Shown here: piece by piece, positions 52,137-62,112 of the stretch
How positions within the stretch are numbered: position 1 is the stretch's first letter
Layout of the letters: each line of letters starts with the position of its first letter
Origin: Motilibacter rhizosphaerae
Lineage (GTDB): Bacteria; Actinomycetota; Actinomycetes; Motilibacterales; Motilibacteraceae
Assembly: GCF_004216915.1 (NCBI RefSeq)
Contig: NZ_SGXD01000004.1
Coordinates: 62,001-126,000 of the forward strand
DNA length: 64,000 nt
Reading direction: 5' to 3'
Program-made: the position numbers and the translations under genes
Notes under the pieces: model-generated
Database searches by the model: none
What the model saw: the letters and a program-made list of their open reading frames with translations, nothing else
What the model was told of the DNA's origin: nothing

Positions 52137-52898
52137 GTGGATCTCGGTCTGGCGGGGCGCGTCTACGTCGTCACCGGCGGCAGCCGGGGCCTCGGCTACG
52201 CCACGGCGCGCGCCCTCGTCGCCGAGGGGGCGCAGGTCGCGCTGTGCAGCCGCGACGAGACCACGCTGCGCGCGGCGGCCGACACCCTCGGCGGGCCCGA
52301 CCACGCCCTCGCCGTCGCCGGCGACATCGCCGAGCCCGGCACGCCGACCCGGCTGGTGGCGGCGGCAGCCGCGCGCTACGGCCACGTCGACGGCGCCCTC
52401 ATCAGCGTGGGCGGCCCGGAGCCCGGCGCGGCCCTGGCGCTGAGCGACGAGCAGTGGCGTGCGGGCTTCGAGAGCGTGTTCCTCGGCCCGCTGCACGTGG
52501 TGCGCGCCCTGGCGACGGAGATCACGCCGGGCGGCTCGATCGCGCTCGTGCTGTCCACGTCAGTCCGCTCGCCGATCGAGGGGCTCGCGATCTCCAACGC
52601 GCTGCGCCCGGCCCTCGCGATGACGACGAAGAGCCTGGCCGACGAGCTCGGCCCGCGCAGCATCCGGGTCAACGGCCTGCTGCCGGGGCGCATCGACACC
52701 GACCGGCTCCGCGAGCTCGAGGTCGCCGGCGGGCGCCCGGTGACCAGCCGGCGCGAGTGGGAGCGCCAGGTCCCGCTGGGCCGCTACGGCGACCCGCTGG
52801 AGTTCGGCAAGGTCGCCGCCTTCGTCCTCTCCCCCGCCTCGTCGTACGTGACCGGCGCGATGATCCCCGTCGACGGCGGGCTCAGCCGCTCGTTCTGA
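52137..52898 (+). CDS. SDR-family oxidoreductase without YxxxK
   Basis: 253 residues. TGGSRGLGYATARAL and SVGGPEPGAAL match the SDR fold, and the end TGAMIPVDGGLSRSF is typical. The catalytic YxxxK is replaced by SNALR, though the Ser of STSVRSP remains; a group of SDRs carries this SNxxR form. GTG 52137 lies 6 nt after GAGGAT, a weak -10-like sequence. Its stop is 11 bp before the repeat element. Confidence 0.82.
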   Translation: MDLGLAGRVYVVTGGSRGLGYATARALVAEGAQVALCSRDETTLRAAADTLGGPDHALAVAGDIAEPGTPTRLVAAAAARYGHVDGALISVGGPEPGAALALSDEQWRAGFESVFLGPLHVVRALATEITPGGSIALVLSTSVRSPIEGLAISNALRPALAMTTKSLADELGPRSIRVNGLLPGRIDTDRLRELEVAGGRPVTSRREWERQVPLGRYGDPLEFGKVAAFVLSPASSYVTGAMIPVDGGLSRSF

Positions 52899-52909
52899 GC
52901 GGCCTCCTC

Positions 52910-53236
52910 GCCCGGGCTGCCGGGGAAGTTGATCAGGTTGCCCCTCGAGTTCGGGCTCCGGCAGCACGGAGTTGCGCTCAGCAGCACCAGGTGGTCGCCG
53001 TGCGGGCGGGATCTCGTGCTGCCGGGCACCACTTCGTACGGCCGAGCCGCGCCGTGCCGTCGCCCGTGCCCGGGCACTGCCGGAGCTGCCCGCCGGCACG
53101 GTCCGGCTGCCCGCGCACGGCCGACCGCACCAGGTGGTCGCCTTGAGGACGAGATCCCGTGCTGCTGGGCACCACTCCGTACGGTCGGGCGAGAAGCTGA
53201 TCAGGCGACCTGATCAACTTCCCAGGCGGCCCGGGC
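52910..53236. repeat. 327-bp intergenic element with 33-bp terminal inverted repeats
   Basis: The whole 345-bp gap between two convergent genes (52899-53243) holds no gene. Ends 52910-52942 and 53204-53236 are inverted repeats matching at 30 of 33 positions; both contain AGTTGATCAGG. Inside, two direct repeats of 64 bp (52984-53047 and 53127-53190) match at 55 of 64 positions. A further AGCTGATCAGG at 53195-53205 pairs with the right end. No target-site duplication or coding capacity seen. It could be a MITE-like element, a composite terminator or a structured RNA. Confidence 0.75.
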
Positions 53237-53243
53237 GCCGCCG

Positions 53244-55106
53244 TCAGGCCGGCGCGAACTGCGTGGCGTGCAGCTCGGCGTAGAGCCCGCCGAGGGCGAG
53301 GAGCTCGTCGTGCGTACCGCGCTCGACGATGCGGCCGCCCTCGACCACGAGGATCTGGTCGGCGCCGCGGACGGTCGAGAGGCGGTGGGCGACGACGATG
53401 CTCGTCCGCCCGGCGAGCGCGGTGTCGAAGGCGCGCTGCACGGCCGCCTCGGACTCGGAGTCGAGGTGCGCGGTCGCTTCGTCGAGCACGACGACGCGCG
53501 GGGCCTTGAGCAGCAGCCGGGCGATGGCCAAGCGCTGCTTCTCGCCGCCGGAGAGCCGGTAGCCGCGGTCGCCGACCACGGTGTCGAGCCCGTCGGGCAG
53601 GCTGTCGACGAGGTCGGCGATCTGCGCGGCGCGCAGCGCCTCGTGCAGCTGCTCGTCCGTGGCCCCGGGCGCGGCGTAGCGCAGGTTGGCGCGGATCGTG
53701 TCGTGGAACATGTGCGCGTCCTGGGTGACGACGCCGAGCGCCGCGCGCAGCGAGGCCTGGGTGAGGTCGCGGACGTCGTGGCCGCCGACGCGCACCGCGC
53801 CTGACGTCGCGTCGTAGAGCCGGCCGACGAGCGCCGTGATGGTGGTCTTGCCCGCGCCGGAGGGACCCACGAGGGCCACCAGCTGGCCGGGCTCGACGGT
53901 GAAGGACACGTCGCTGAGCACCTGGGCCGACGGGCTCGCGTCGAGGGTCGCCACGGACTCGAGGGAGGCCAGCGAGACCTCGTCCGCCCTCGGGTAGCGG
54001 AAGGAGACCCCGTCCAGCTCGACGCTCGCCGGCGCGTCGGCCGGCAGGTCGAGCGCGCCCGGGCGGTCGGCGACCATCGGCGCGAGGTCGAGGACCTCGA
54101 AGACGCGGTCGAAGCTCACCAGCGCGGTCATGACGTCGACGTGGACGTTCGACAGCGCGGTGAGCGGGCCGTACAGCCGCAGCAGCAGCGCGGAGAGCGC
54201 CACCAGCGTGCCGATGCCGAGCCGGCCGTCGATGACGAGGATGCCGCCGATGCCGTAGACCACCGCGGTCGCGAGCGAGGCGATGACGGTCAGTGCCGTG
54301 AAGAAGACGCGGGAGTACATCGCCGACACCACGCCGATGTCGCGGACCCGCGCGGCCTTCGCGTCGAACTCCGCCGTCTCCTGGTCCGCGCGGCCGAAGA
54401 TCTTGACGAGCAGCGCGCCCGAGACGTTGAAGCGCTCCGTCATCGTCTGGCTCATCGCGGCGTTGAGGGTCATCGACTCGCGCGTGATCGTCTGCAGCTT
54501 GCCGCCGACCCACTTCGCGGGCAGCACGAACAGCGGCAGCACGAGCAGGGAGACGAGGGTGATCTGCCACGACAGCCAGAGCATCGTCGCGAGCACGAGC
54601 AGCAGCGTCACCGCGTTGCTTACCACCGACGACAGCGTCGAGGTGAACGCCTGCTGCGCCCCGATGACGTCGCTGTTGAGCCGGCTGACGAGCGAGCCGG
54701 TCTGGGTGCGGGTGAAGAAGGCGACCGGCATGCGCTGCACGTGGTCGAAGACCCGGCTGCGCAGGTCGTAGATCAGCCCCTCGCCGATGCGTGCGGAGTA
54801 CCACCGCTGCGCGAGCCCCACGACGGCGTCGACGAGCGCCAGGGCCGCGACGGCGCTCGCGCCCCACACGACCACCGAGCGGTCGTGGTGCCCGACGCCG
54901 TCGTCCAGGACGGTCTTGAGCAGCAGCGGCGTGCCCACCGTGATCGCTGCGTCGGCGACCACGAGCACGAGGAACAGCACGAGCTCACGGCGGTACGGCC
55001 GCCCGAACTCGGCTATCCGCCGGAGGCTCTCCCGCGAGACGCGGCGCCCGCTGACGGTGTCCGCCCGCGTGTAGGACCGCAGCGCCATCCACTGCTGGTG
55101 CGACAT
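53244..55106 (-). CDS. ABC exporter, fused membrane and ATPase domains
   Basis: 620 residues. Six-helix membrane domain (about 35-330), then ATPase with Walker A LVGPSGAGKTT, signature LSGGEKQRLAIARLL, Walker B VVVLDEATAHLD and AHRLSTVR. Half-transporter of the MsbA/MdlB/LmrA type; works as homodimer or with a partner (none adjacent). Export of lipids, drugs or peptides is the usual role. GGGAGG about 4-9 nt before ATG 55106. Confidence 0.92.
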   Translation of the reverse strand: MSHQQWMALRSYTRADTVSGRRVSRESLRRIAEFGRPYRRELVLFLVLVVADAAITVGTPLLLKTVLDDGVGHHDRSVVVWGASAVAALALVDAVVGLAQRWYSARIGEGLIYDLRSRVFDHVQRMPVAFFTRTQTGSLVSRLNSDVIGAQQAFTSTLSSVVSNAVTLLLVLATMLWLSWQITLVSLLVLPLFVLPAKWVGGKLQTITRESMTLNAAMSQTMTERFNVSGALLVKIFGRADQETAEFDAKAARVRDIGVVSAMYSRVFFTALTVIASLATAVVYGIGGILVIDGRLGIGTLVALSALLLRLYGPLTALSNVHVDVMTALVSFDRVFEVLDLAPMVADRPGALDLPADAPASVELDGVSFRYPRADEVSLASLESVATLDASPSAQVLSDVSFTVEPGQLVALVGPSGAGKTTITALVGRLYDATSGAVRVGGHDVRDLTQASLRAALGVVTQDAHMFHDTIRANLRYAAPGATDEQLHEALRAAQIADLVDSLPDGLDTVVGDRGYRLSGGEKQRLAIARLLLKAPRVVVLDEATAHLDSESEAAVQRAFDTALAGRTSIVVAHRLSTVRGADQILVVEGGRIVERGTHDELLALGGLYAELHATQFAPA

Positions 55107-55164
55107 CCCGCCTCCCGCCGGTCAGGGGGAAGGCTAGCCCCCGCCCCTGACGGCGAACGCCGTA

Positions 55165-55194
55165 CGCGGGCCGGGGCTTCCGCTCCGGCCCGCG
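55165..55194 (-). terminator. Hairpin between HTH gene and ABC exporter
   Basis: CGCGGGCCGG (55165-55174) pairs with CCGGCCCGCG (55185-55194) around a 10-nt loop, about 80 bp past the HTH stop and 58 bp before the ABC start. Separates the two transcripts. Confidence 0.65.
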
Positions 55195-55274
55195 GGTTCG
55201 CCGTGGGCTGACGCCACCCGGCCGGAGCAGGGTGACGACGGTGGGGGCTACGACACGGGGACGACGACAGGGCG

Positions 55275-55487
55275 CTAGGACGCGCGCTTGGTGCGGGTCG
55301 CCCCGCCGCGCCCGCGCAGCTCCGCGCCGGACTCCGTGAGGATCCGGTGGACGAAGCCGTAGGAGCGACCGGTCTCGCTCGCGAGGTCGCGGATGCTGGT
55401 GCCCTCCGCGTACTTCTCCTTCAGCTGGCTGGCGAGGGAGCTCCGGTCGTCTCCGGTGACCCTCGCGCCCTTCTTGAGCTCGTTCAC
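55275..55487 (-). CDS. Small helix-turn-helix DNA-binding protein
   Basis: 70 residues. TSIRDLASETGRSYGFVHRIL is a helix-turn-helix (split here: IRDLASETG and SYGFVHRIL helices), followed by the basic tail LRGRGGATRTKRAS. This compact form is highly conserved in actinomycetes; its targets are not known to me. GTG 55487 has GGAGG 9 nt upstream. Its 150-bp upstream gap holds TACAGG (55568-55573), the inverted repeat CCCCGTGAAGGGG and two GAACACG copies 19 bp apart. Confidence 0.82.
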   Translation of the reverse strand: MNELKKGARVTGDDRSSLASQLKEKYAEGTSIRDLASETGRSYGFVHRILTESGAELRGRGGATRTKRAS

Positions 55488-55644
55488 TTCCGTCCGCCTC
55501 CGCGCCGCGTGCTCCGGGTCCTGGGGACGGCGGTGGGAGTCGTGCGAAGCCCTGCGCCGTCGAGGGTCCTGTACCCCGTGAAGGGGACGGAACACGCGCA
55601 ACCGGGACGAACACGTACGCGGCAGTAGCCGCGCCGCGCAGCGA

Positions 55645-57261
<1,617 letters not shown>

Positions 57262-57314
57262 GTGGCGGACCCTCGGTTGCGCGGACGGCGGGCGGGCGGC
57301 GAGCGGTGCGGTGG

Positions 57315-60038
57315 CTACGCCGCGCCTGAGCGGCCCTGCTGGAGGGCCGCGCCTGCGCGGCCGGTCGACAGCGCTGCCGCCCGACCCGGCGCGGCGCCCG
57401 TGGGGGCAGCCGCGGTGACCGCGCGGGACTTCCCGCTCGCCTTCGCAGCGTACATCGCGGCGTCGGCGTCCCGGACGGCTGCGTCGGCACCGTCCTCCGC
57501 GGAGCGCTCCCCGTACGCCGTGAGCGAGCCCACGATCCCGATGCTGGCCGTCACGCTGACCTGCGTCCCGTCCACGTCGACGGGGGCGGCGATGGCGGCG
57601 ATGAGCCGGGCCGCCACGTGCTGCGCGGCGCGCGGGGTGCCGTCACCGCCGGTGAGCAGGACCGCGAACTCGTCGCCGCCGAGGCGCGCCGCCACGTCGA
57701 CCGAGCGCAGCTGCGCCGAGATCCGGCCGGCGACCTCGACGAGGAGGCGGTCGCCCGCCGCGTGCCCGAGCCGGTCGTTGACCGGCTTGAACCCGTCGAG
57801 GTCGAGGAAGAGCAGCGCGCTCGTCGGCTGCTCGCGCACCGCGGCCGTGAGCCGGTCGAGGAAGAGGATGCGGTTGCCGAGCCCGGTGAGGGAGTCGTAG
57901 AGCGCGTCGCGCCGCAGCCGGTCCTCGAGCAGCTTGCGCTCCTCGATGTCGGTGAGCGAGCCGACGAGGCGGACCCGCCCGCTGCGGCCGTCGTCGACGC
58001 GCAGGGCGCGCGCGAGCATGCGCCGCCAGTGGTCCCCGCCGGTGCGCAGCCGGTGCTCGACCTCGAGCACGCCGCAGTCGACGTCGAGCGCCGCGCTCAC
58101 GGCCGCGTCCACGCGCGGGCGGTCGTCGGGGTGCACCCGCCGCAGCCAGTGCCCGGGGGTCACGACCTCCCCGGCCGCCTCGTCGCCGAGCAGCGCGCCC
58201 CAGCGGGAGGAGACGTACATCGTCCCGGCCTCGACGTCCCAGTCCCACAGGCCGTCGTTCGCGGCCTCGGCGGCCACGGCGTACCGCTCCTCGGACGCGC
58301 GGAGCCGCTGCAGCGTCTGCTCGTGCTGCAGGGCGACCGAGAGCAGCGCCCCCCACTGGTTGACGGACTCCTGCCCCGTCGTCACCTGGGTCTCGATGCG
58401 CCCGGTGATCGCGAGGTACGCCGTGCGGCCCTCAGGGACCGGCACCGGCACGACGAAGACGAGGACGCCCTCGTGCGTGTCCGCCCGGTCGAGCAGGTCG
58501 CGCGGCGGGAAGGTGGCGCGGGGCGCCGGGGTGCCCGGCGCCTGCCCCGGTGTCCCGCGGTCGGCGAGGTAGACGCCCTCCACGAGGAGGTCGGGCGCCG
58601 CCGCGGCCGCGCCCACGACCGAGAGCCCCTCCCGGGCGCGGTCGGTGGTCACCGCGAAGCACCCGGCCTGCGCGGGCGTGCGACCGAGCCACGACAGGCT
58701 CCGCGGCTCGACGACGCCGCTCTGCAGCAGGTCCCCGCTGACGGCGTACTGGCTGGTGAGCAGCTCGCGGACCTGGTGGAAGTCGCGGTGGGCCTGCTGC
58801 CGCCCGGCGCGCGCGAGGGCGCGCCACAGGGCGGTGGCGAGGACGTCGAGCTGCGCTCCCCCCGCGGGACCGGGCAGGCCGAGCCTGGTCGCGTGCGCGC
58901 GCGCCGCCAGGACGAGCTCACCGGTGCACTCCTGGTCGCGGCTGCGCAGCAGCAGCTCGCCGAACGCGTCGAGCAGCTCCGGGGTGCGCCCGTCGCGCCC
59001 CTGGCCCGCGGTGCTGATGGCGGTGTGCGCCAGCAGCGCGGCGCGCCGGGCGAGCGGGCGCTGGCCCGGCAGGCCGCCGACGAGCCGCAGCAGGACCTCC
59101 TCGAGCACGTCCTGCGGCGCCTGGGGGGCAGCGAGGGGAACGGCGAGCGGGTCCGGGCGCGACTCGCTCAGCTGCCCCGGCGAGGCGCAGCCGCAGGACT
59201 CGCGCGGCACCAGCCGCGTGGGGACCGCGCGGGTGCCGGCGGCGCCGCGCCCCTCGGCCTGGGCCAGCAGCAGCTCGGCTGCGGCCTGGCCGAGCGCGTC
59301 GAACTCGAGGCTCACCGACGCGAGCGACGGCGTGCGCTTGCCCGCGTCGGCGACGTCGTCGAAGCCGACGACCGCGAGGTCGCGCGGCACCTCGACGCCG
59401 TGCAGCGCGAGCTCGTCGAGCAGCCCGAAGGCGTTGAGGTCGGTGCCGCAGAGCAGTGCCGTGAGGTCGTCGTGCCCGCCGAGCCGGCCCTCCGCGACGA
59501 GCCGCTGGGCGACGGCGCGGCCACCGGGCGCCAGGTTGTCCGGCGCGTGGAGGAGCCAGTCCTCCTCGGGCTCGATGCCGTTCTCGCGCAGCATGTCGAC
59601 GTAGGCCTGGTGCCGGGCCCGCAGGTCCGGCTGGACGAGGTTGCCCAGCCAGCCGATGCGCCGGTGCCCGTGCTCGAGCAGGTGGAGCACGGCCTCGCGC
59701 ACCCCGCTCGCGTTGTCCGGCACCACCCGGCAGGCCGTGGGGTCGGCGTCGCCGGAGATCTGGACGACGGGGCGCCCGGCGCGGCGCAGCACCTGCTCCT
59801 GGGCGAGCGGGATGCCCTGGGCCACGCAGACGTAGCCGAGGATGTGGTCGGCGGCGAGCCCGAGGTCGAACTCCGGGGGCGCGGCGTACTCCGCGTGCGT
59901 GCGGCCGGCCGGGAGGGTCTGGATGGCGAGCACGTCGAGGTCCGCGGCGGCCGCAGCCGTCGCGATCCCCCGGAGCAGCCCGCCGTAGTAGAACCCCCCG
60001 AGCAGGGGCGCCAGTACGCCGATGGTCCCTCTCGCCAC
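57315..60038 (-). CDS. LacI-type sugar-sensor/PAS/GGDEF diguanylate cyclase
   Basis: 907 residues, no signal or membrane segment. Residues 1-275 form a periplasmic-binding-protein-like LacI/GalR sensor (GFYYGGLLRGI, EHGHRRIGWLG, VVGFDDVADAGK) without the HTH. Residues 280-575 are a less clear helical/GAF-like region; 580-695 a PAS domain (ASEERYAVAAEAANDGLWDW); 710-880 GGDEF with intact RLGGDEF (787-791) and RSVD as RxxD site. Inference: an intracellular sugar or ligand level sets c-di-GMP synthesis. GTG 60038 is the first in-frame start after the inverted repeats; RBS weak. Confidence 0.9.
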   Translation of the reverse strand: MARGTIGVLAPLLGGFYYGGLLRGIATAAAAADLDVLAIQTLPAGRTHAEYAAPPEFDLGLAADHILGYVCVAQGIPLAQEQVLRRAGRPVVQISGDADPTACRVVPDNASGVREAVLHLLEHGHRRIGWLGNLVQPDLRARHQAYVDMLRENGIEPEEDWLLHAPDNLAPGGRAVAQRLVAEGRLGGHDDLTALLCGTDLNAFGLLDELALHGVEVPRDLAVVGFDDVADAGKRTPSLASVSLEFDALGQAAAELLLAQAEGRGAAGTRAVPTRLVPRESCGCASPGQLSESRPDPLAVPLAAPQAPQDVLEEVLLRLVGGLPGQRPLARRAALLAHTAISTAGQGRDGRTPELLDAFGELLLRSRDQECTGELVLAARAHATRLGLPGPAGGAQLDVLATALWRALARAGRQQAHRDFHQVRELLTSQYAVSGDLLQSGVVEPRSLSWLGRTPAQAGCFAVTTDRAREGLSVVGAAAAAPDLLVEGVYLADRGTPGQAPGTPAPRATFPPRDLLDRADTHEGVLVFVVPVPVPEGRTAYLAITGRIETQVTTGQESVNQWGALLSVALQHEQTLQRLRASEERYAVAAEAANDGLWDWDVEAGTMYVSSRWGALLGDEAAGEVVTPGHWLRRVHPDDRPRVDAAVSAALDVDCGVLEVEHRLRTGGDHWRRMLARALRVDDGRSGRVRLVGSLTDIEERKLLEDRLRRDALYDSLTGLGNRILFLDRLTAAVREQPTSALLFLDLDGFKPVNDRLGHAAGDRLLVEVAGRISAQLRSVDVAARLGGDEFAVLLTGGDGTPRAAQHVAARLIAAIAAPVDVDGTQVSVTASIGIVGSLTAYGERSAEDGADAAVRDADAAMYAAKASGKSRAVTAAAPTGAAPGRAAALSTGRAGAALQQGRSGAA

Positions 60039-60073
60039 GGGTCGTCCATCGGCCGCTCGGACGGCGATCTGAC

Positions 60074-60119
60074 CCCTGGGCTGTGGCCCAGGGCACCAGA
60101 GTCCCCCGAAGGGAGGACT
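60074..60119. promoter_or_regulatory. Two inverted repeats between GGDEF sensor and glycosidase genes
   Basis: CCCTGGGC-TGTG-GCCCAGGG (60074-60093, perfect 8-bp arms) and AGTCCCCC-GAAG-GGAGGACT (60100-60119, arms matching at 7 of 8) lie side by side in the 115-bp divergent region. Fit operators or a hairpin in the leader of either gene. Confidence 0.5.
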
Positions 60120-60153
60120 GAACCGCGCGCAGGGGTCCGCCTCTCCTCCATGT

Positions 60154-61410
60154 GTGAGATGCCGTACGCCCCACCTGTCCCGGTCCGTCCTCCACACCGC
60201 CGTCACCGGCGCCCTGCTCGCCGTCCTCGCCGCGCTGGCCCCCGCGCCACCGGCCGCCGCCGCGCCCGCGACGATCAGCCGGGCGCTGTTCGGCCTGCAC
60301 CAGACCGGCATCGCGAGCGCGAGCTGGCCCGACGCGGAGCCCGGCACGGTCCGCCTCTGGGACACCGGCACGCGGTGGGCGGACGTCGAGCCCTCGCGCG
60401 GCCGGTTCGACTGGACCGCGCTGGACCACGCGGTCGCCACCGCCCGCGCCCACCACGCCTCGGTGCTGCTCGTGCTCGGGCAGACGCCGCGGTGGGCCTC
60501 GTCGCGCCCCTCGCAGATCAGCACCAACGGCCTCGGCGCCGCGGCGATGCCGAGGAGCATCACCTACTGGCGCGAGTACGTCGCGGCGGTCGCGCACCGC
60601 TACCGCGGGCGCATCGCGGCGTACCAGGTCTGGAACGAGCCGAACGTGCAGACCTTCTTCACCGGCACCCCGAAGCAGATGGTGCAGCTGACGCAGGAGG
60701 CGCAGCGGCTCGTCAAGCACTACGACAAGCGGGCCATCGTCTCCAGCCCGTCGTTCGCGACCCGGCTGCGCACGAACATCCCGTGGATGCAGCAGTGGCT
60801 CGCCGCGGGCGGCGCGCGCTACGTCGACGTGGTCTCGCTGCACCTCTACCCGCTCCCGACGAGCGGGCCGGAGGGCTCGATGACCCTGCTCGCGAAGGCC
60901 CGCGCCGCACTGGCGAAGGCCAAGGTCAGCAAGCCGGTCTGGGACACTGAGATCAACTACGGGGCGGGGGTCGGCGGTGCGCCGGCGCGGCACTTCTCCA
61001 GCGCGAGCGGGGCGGCGTACGTCGCCCGGACCTACCTGCTGAGCGCCGCCAACGGGGTCAGCCGCGTCTACTGGTACGGGTGGGACACCTCCGGCCCGCT
61101 GAGCATCTCGCTCAGCAAGGGCGGCGAGGCGACGGTGGCCGGCGAGGCGTACCGCACGGTCGAGGACTGGATGGTCGGGGCGAAGGGCTACGGGTGCACG
61201 CGCGACCGCGCGGGGACGTACACCTGCCTTCTGCGCTACCCCGGCTCCTGGGGGAAGGTCGTGTGGAACCCCGGCCGCGCCTTCGGGATGCGTGCCCCGG
61301 CCGGCACGGTGTCGGTCAACGCGCTCGACGGGACGTGGCGGAGCGCGCGGCGCGGGAGTCGCGTGCAGGTCAGCGGCGTCCCCGTCATGATCCGGACCAC
61401 CGTGCGCTGA
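60154..61410 (+). CDS. Secreted clan-A glycoside hydrolase (GH39/GH5-like)
   Basis: 418 residues. Signal peptide (SVLHTAVTGALLAVLAALAPAPPAAAA, split about residue 40). TIM-barrel with acid/base Glu in YQVWNEPNVQ, conserved LHLYPLP and nucleophile Glu in VWDTEINYG, the GH-A clan arrangement; SRALFGLHQTG and GTVRLWDTGTRWADVEP resemble GH39 xylosidases. C-terminal beta domain with a Cys pair (CTRDRAGTYTC). Acts outside the cell on a polysaccharide, perhaps beta-xylan or mannan. Divergent from the sugar-sensor GGDEF gene. Confidence 0.85.
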   Translation: MRCRTPHLSRSVLHTAVTGALLAVLAALAPAPPAAAAPATISRALFGLHQTGIASASWPDAEPGTVRLWDTGTRWADVEPSRGRFDWTALDHAVATARAHHASVLLVLGQTPRWASSRPSQISTNGLGAAAMPRSITYWREYVAAVAHRYRGRIAAYQVWNEPNVQTFFTGTPKQMVQLTQEAQRLVKHYDKRAIVSSPSFATRLRTNIPWMQQWLAAGGARYVDVVSLHLYPLPTSGPEGSMTLLAKARAALAKAKVSKPVWDTEINYGAGVGGAPARHFSSASGAAYVARTYLLSAANGVSRVYWYGWDTSGPLSISLSKGGEATVAGEAYRTVEDWMVGAKGYGCTRDRAGTYTCLLRYPGSWGKVVWNPGRAFGMRAPAGTVSVNALDGTWRSARRGSRVQVSGVPVMIRTTVR

Positions 61411-61424
61411 CACCAGCGCATGCC

Positions 61425-61495
61425 GAGGAGCCCCTGCTCCGCAGCATGTCCTCCGCTCTCCCTCGGGCGGAACTGCTGCGTGGCAGGGGCTCCTC
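61425..61495 (+). terminator. Long two-part hairpin after the glycosidase
   Basis: GAGGAGCCCCTGC (61425-61437) pairs with GCAGGGGCTCCTC (61483-61495), and inside it GCAGCA (61441-61446) pairs with TGCTGC (61474-61479), a stem of about 20 bp with bulges and a 27-nt loop. Large for a terminator. Confidence 0.65.
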
Positions 61496-61711
61496 TGCGT
61501 CTGCGCGGCAGGACGTGCTGCAGCGCAAGCGATCCGTGCGGTGGGAGTCGTCCCTCCACGGCACGTGTACGCTGCGTAGGGTTGAGGCGACTGACAGTGG
61601 TTCTCCCCGATTGCGCAGAAAGTCCCTCCACGACCGCTCCGCCTTCCCTACAGTCTCGCTCGAACGGGTGACGACGGGGTCTGGCCCCGGACCGGCGACG
61701 AGGGGACGACG
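61496..61711 (+). promoter_or_regulatory. Upstream region of the haemoglobin operon
   Basis: The gene-free stretch 61411-61711 has the hairpin at its start and then 216 bp with no ORF worth calling. Candidate -10 boxes: TACGCT and TAGGGT near 61569-61583, and TACAGT (61649-61654), which would give a leader of about 50 nt. GTCCCTCCACG occurs twice (near 61550 and 61623), possibly regulator half-sites. No NO-responsive motif could be named. Confidence 0.35.
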
Positions 61712-62083
61712 ATGTCCATCTACGACGAGCTGCAGCAGGACAAGGGCATCGCTGCCGCAGTGGACGAGTTCTACCGGCGCGTCACGCTGGACCCGCAGCT
61801 GGCGGGGTACTTCCAGGGCGTCGACATGGGGCGCCTGCGCGCCCACCAGGCCAAGCTCATCTCCCAGGTGACCGGGGGCCCGGTGACCTACGACGGGCGC
61901 AGCCTCGCCGAGGCCCACGCGGGCCTGCACATCAGCGACGCCGACTTCGACCGGGTCGTCGAGCACCTCGCGGGCACCCTCACCGACATGGGGGTCGCGG
62001 ACTCCACGATCGCCCAGATCGCGGCCGTGCTGGGAGCGCACCGGGGCGACGTGGTCGGCGACCCGGCCGGGCTCCCGGGCTGA
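61712..62083 (+). CDS. Group I truncated haemoglobin
   Basis: 123 residues, the size of GlbN-type globins. FYRRVTLDPQLAGYFQGVDMGRLRAHQAKL and LAEAHAGLHISDADFDRVVEHL show the two-over-two fold; the proximal His is in EAHAGL. (Both quoted runs are split here: helix B-E starts FYRRVTLDP, helix F starts LAEAH.) Binds O2/NO; truncated globins detoxify NO or handle oxygen. Followed 29 bp later by the flavohaemoprotein. Confidence 0.9.
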   Translation: MSIYDELQQDKGIAAAVDEFYRRVTLDPQLAGYFQGVDMGRLRAHQAKLISQVTGGPVTYDGRSLAEAHAGLHISDADFDRVVEHLAGTLTDMGVADSTIAQIAAVLGAHRGDVVGDPAGLPG

Positions 62084-62112
62084 CGGCCCGGTCCCGGCCA
62101 GGAGGGGGAGCC

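Noticed and set aside
52910-53236. CRISPR array
   Set aside because: Only two direct-repeat copies of 64 bp, imperfect, with no regular spacers and no cas genes.
57618-60950. 1110-codon plus-strand frame opposite the GGDEF sensor
   Set aside because: Antisense shadow; the sensor, PAS and GGDEF motifs on the other strand are unambiguous.
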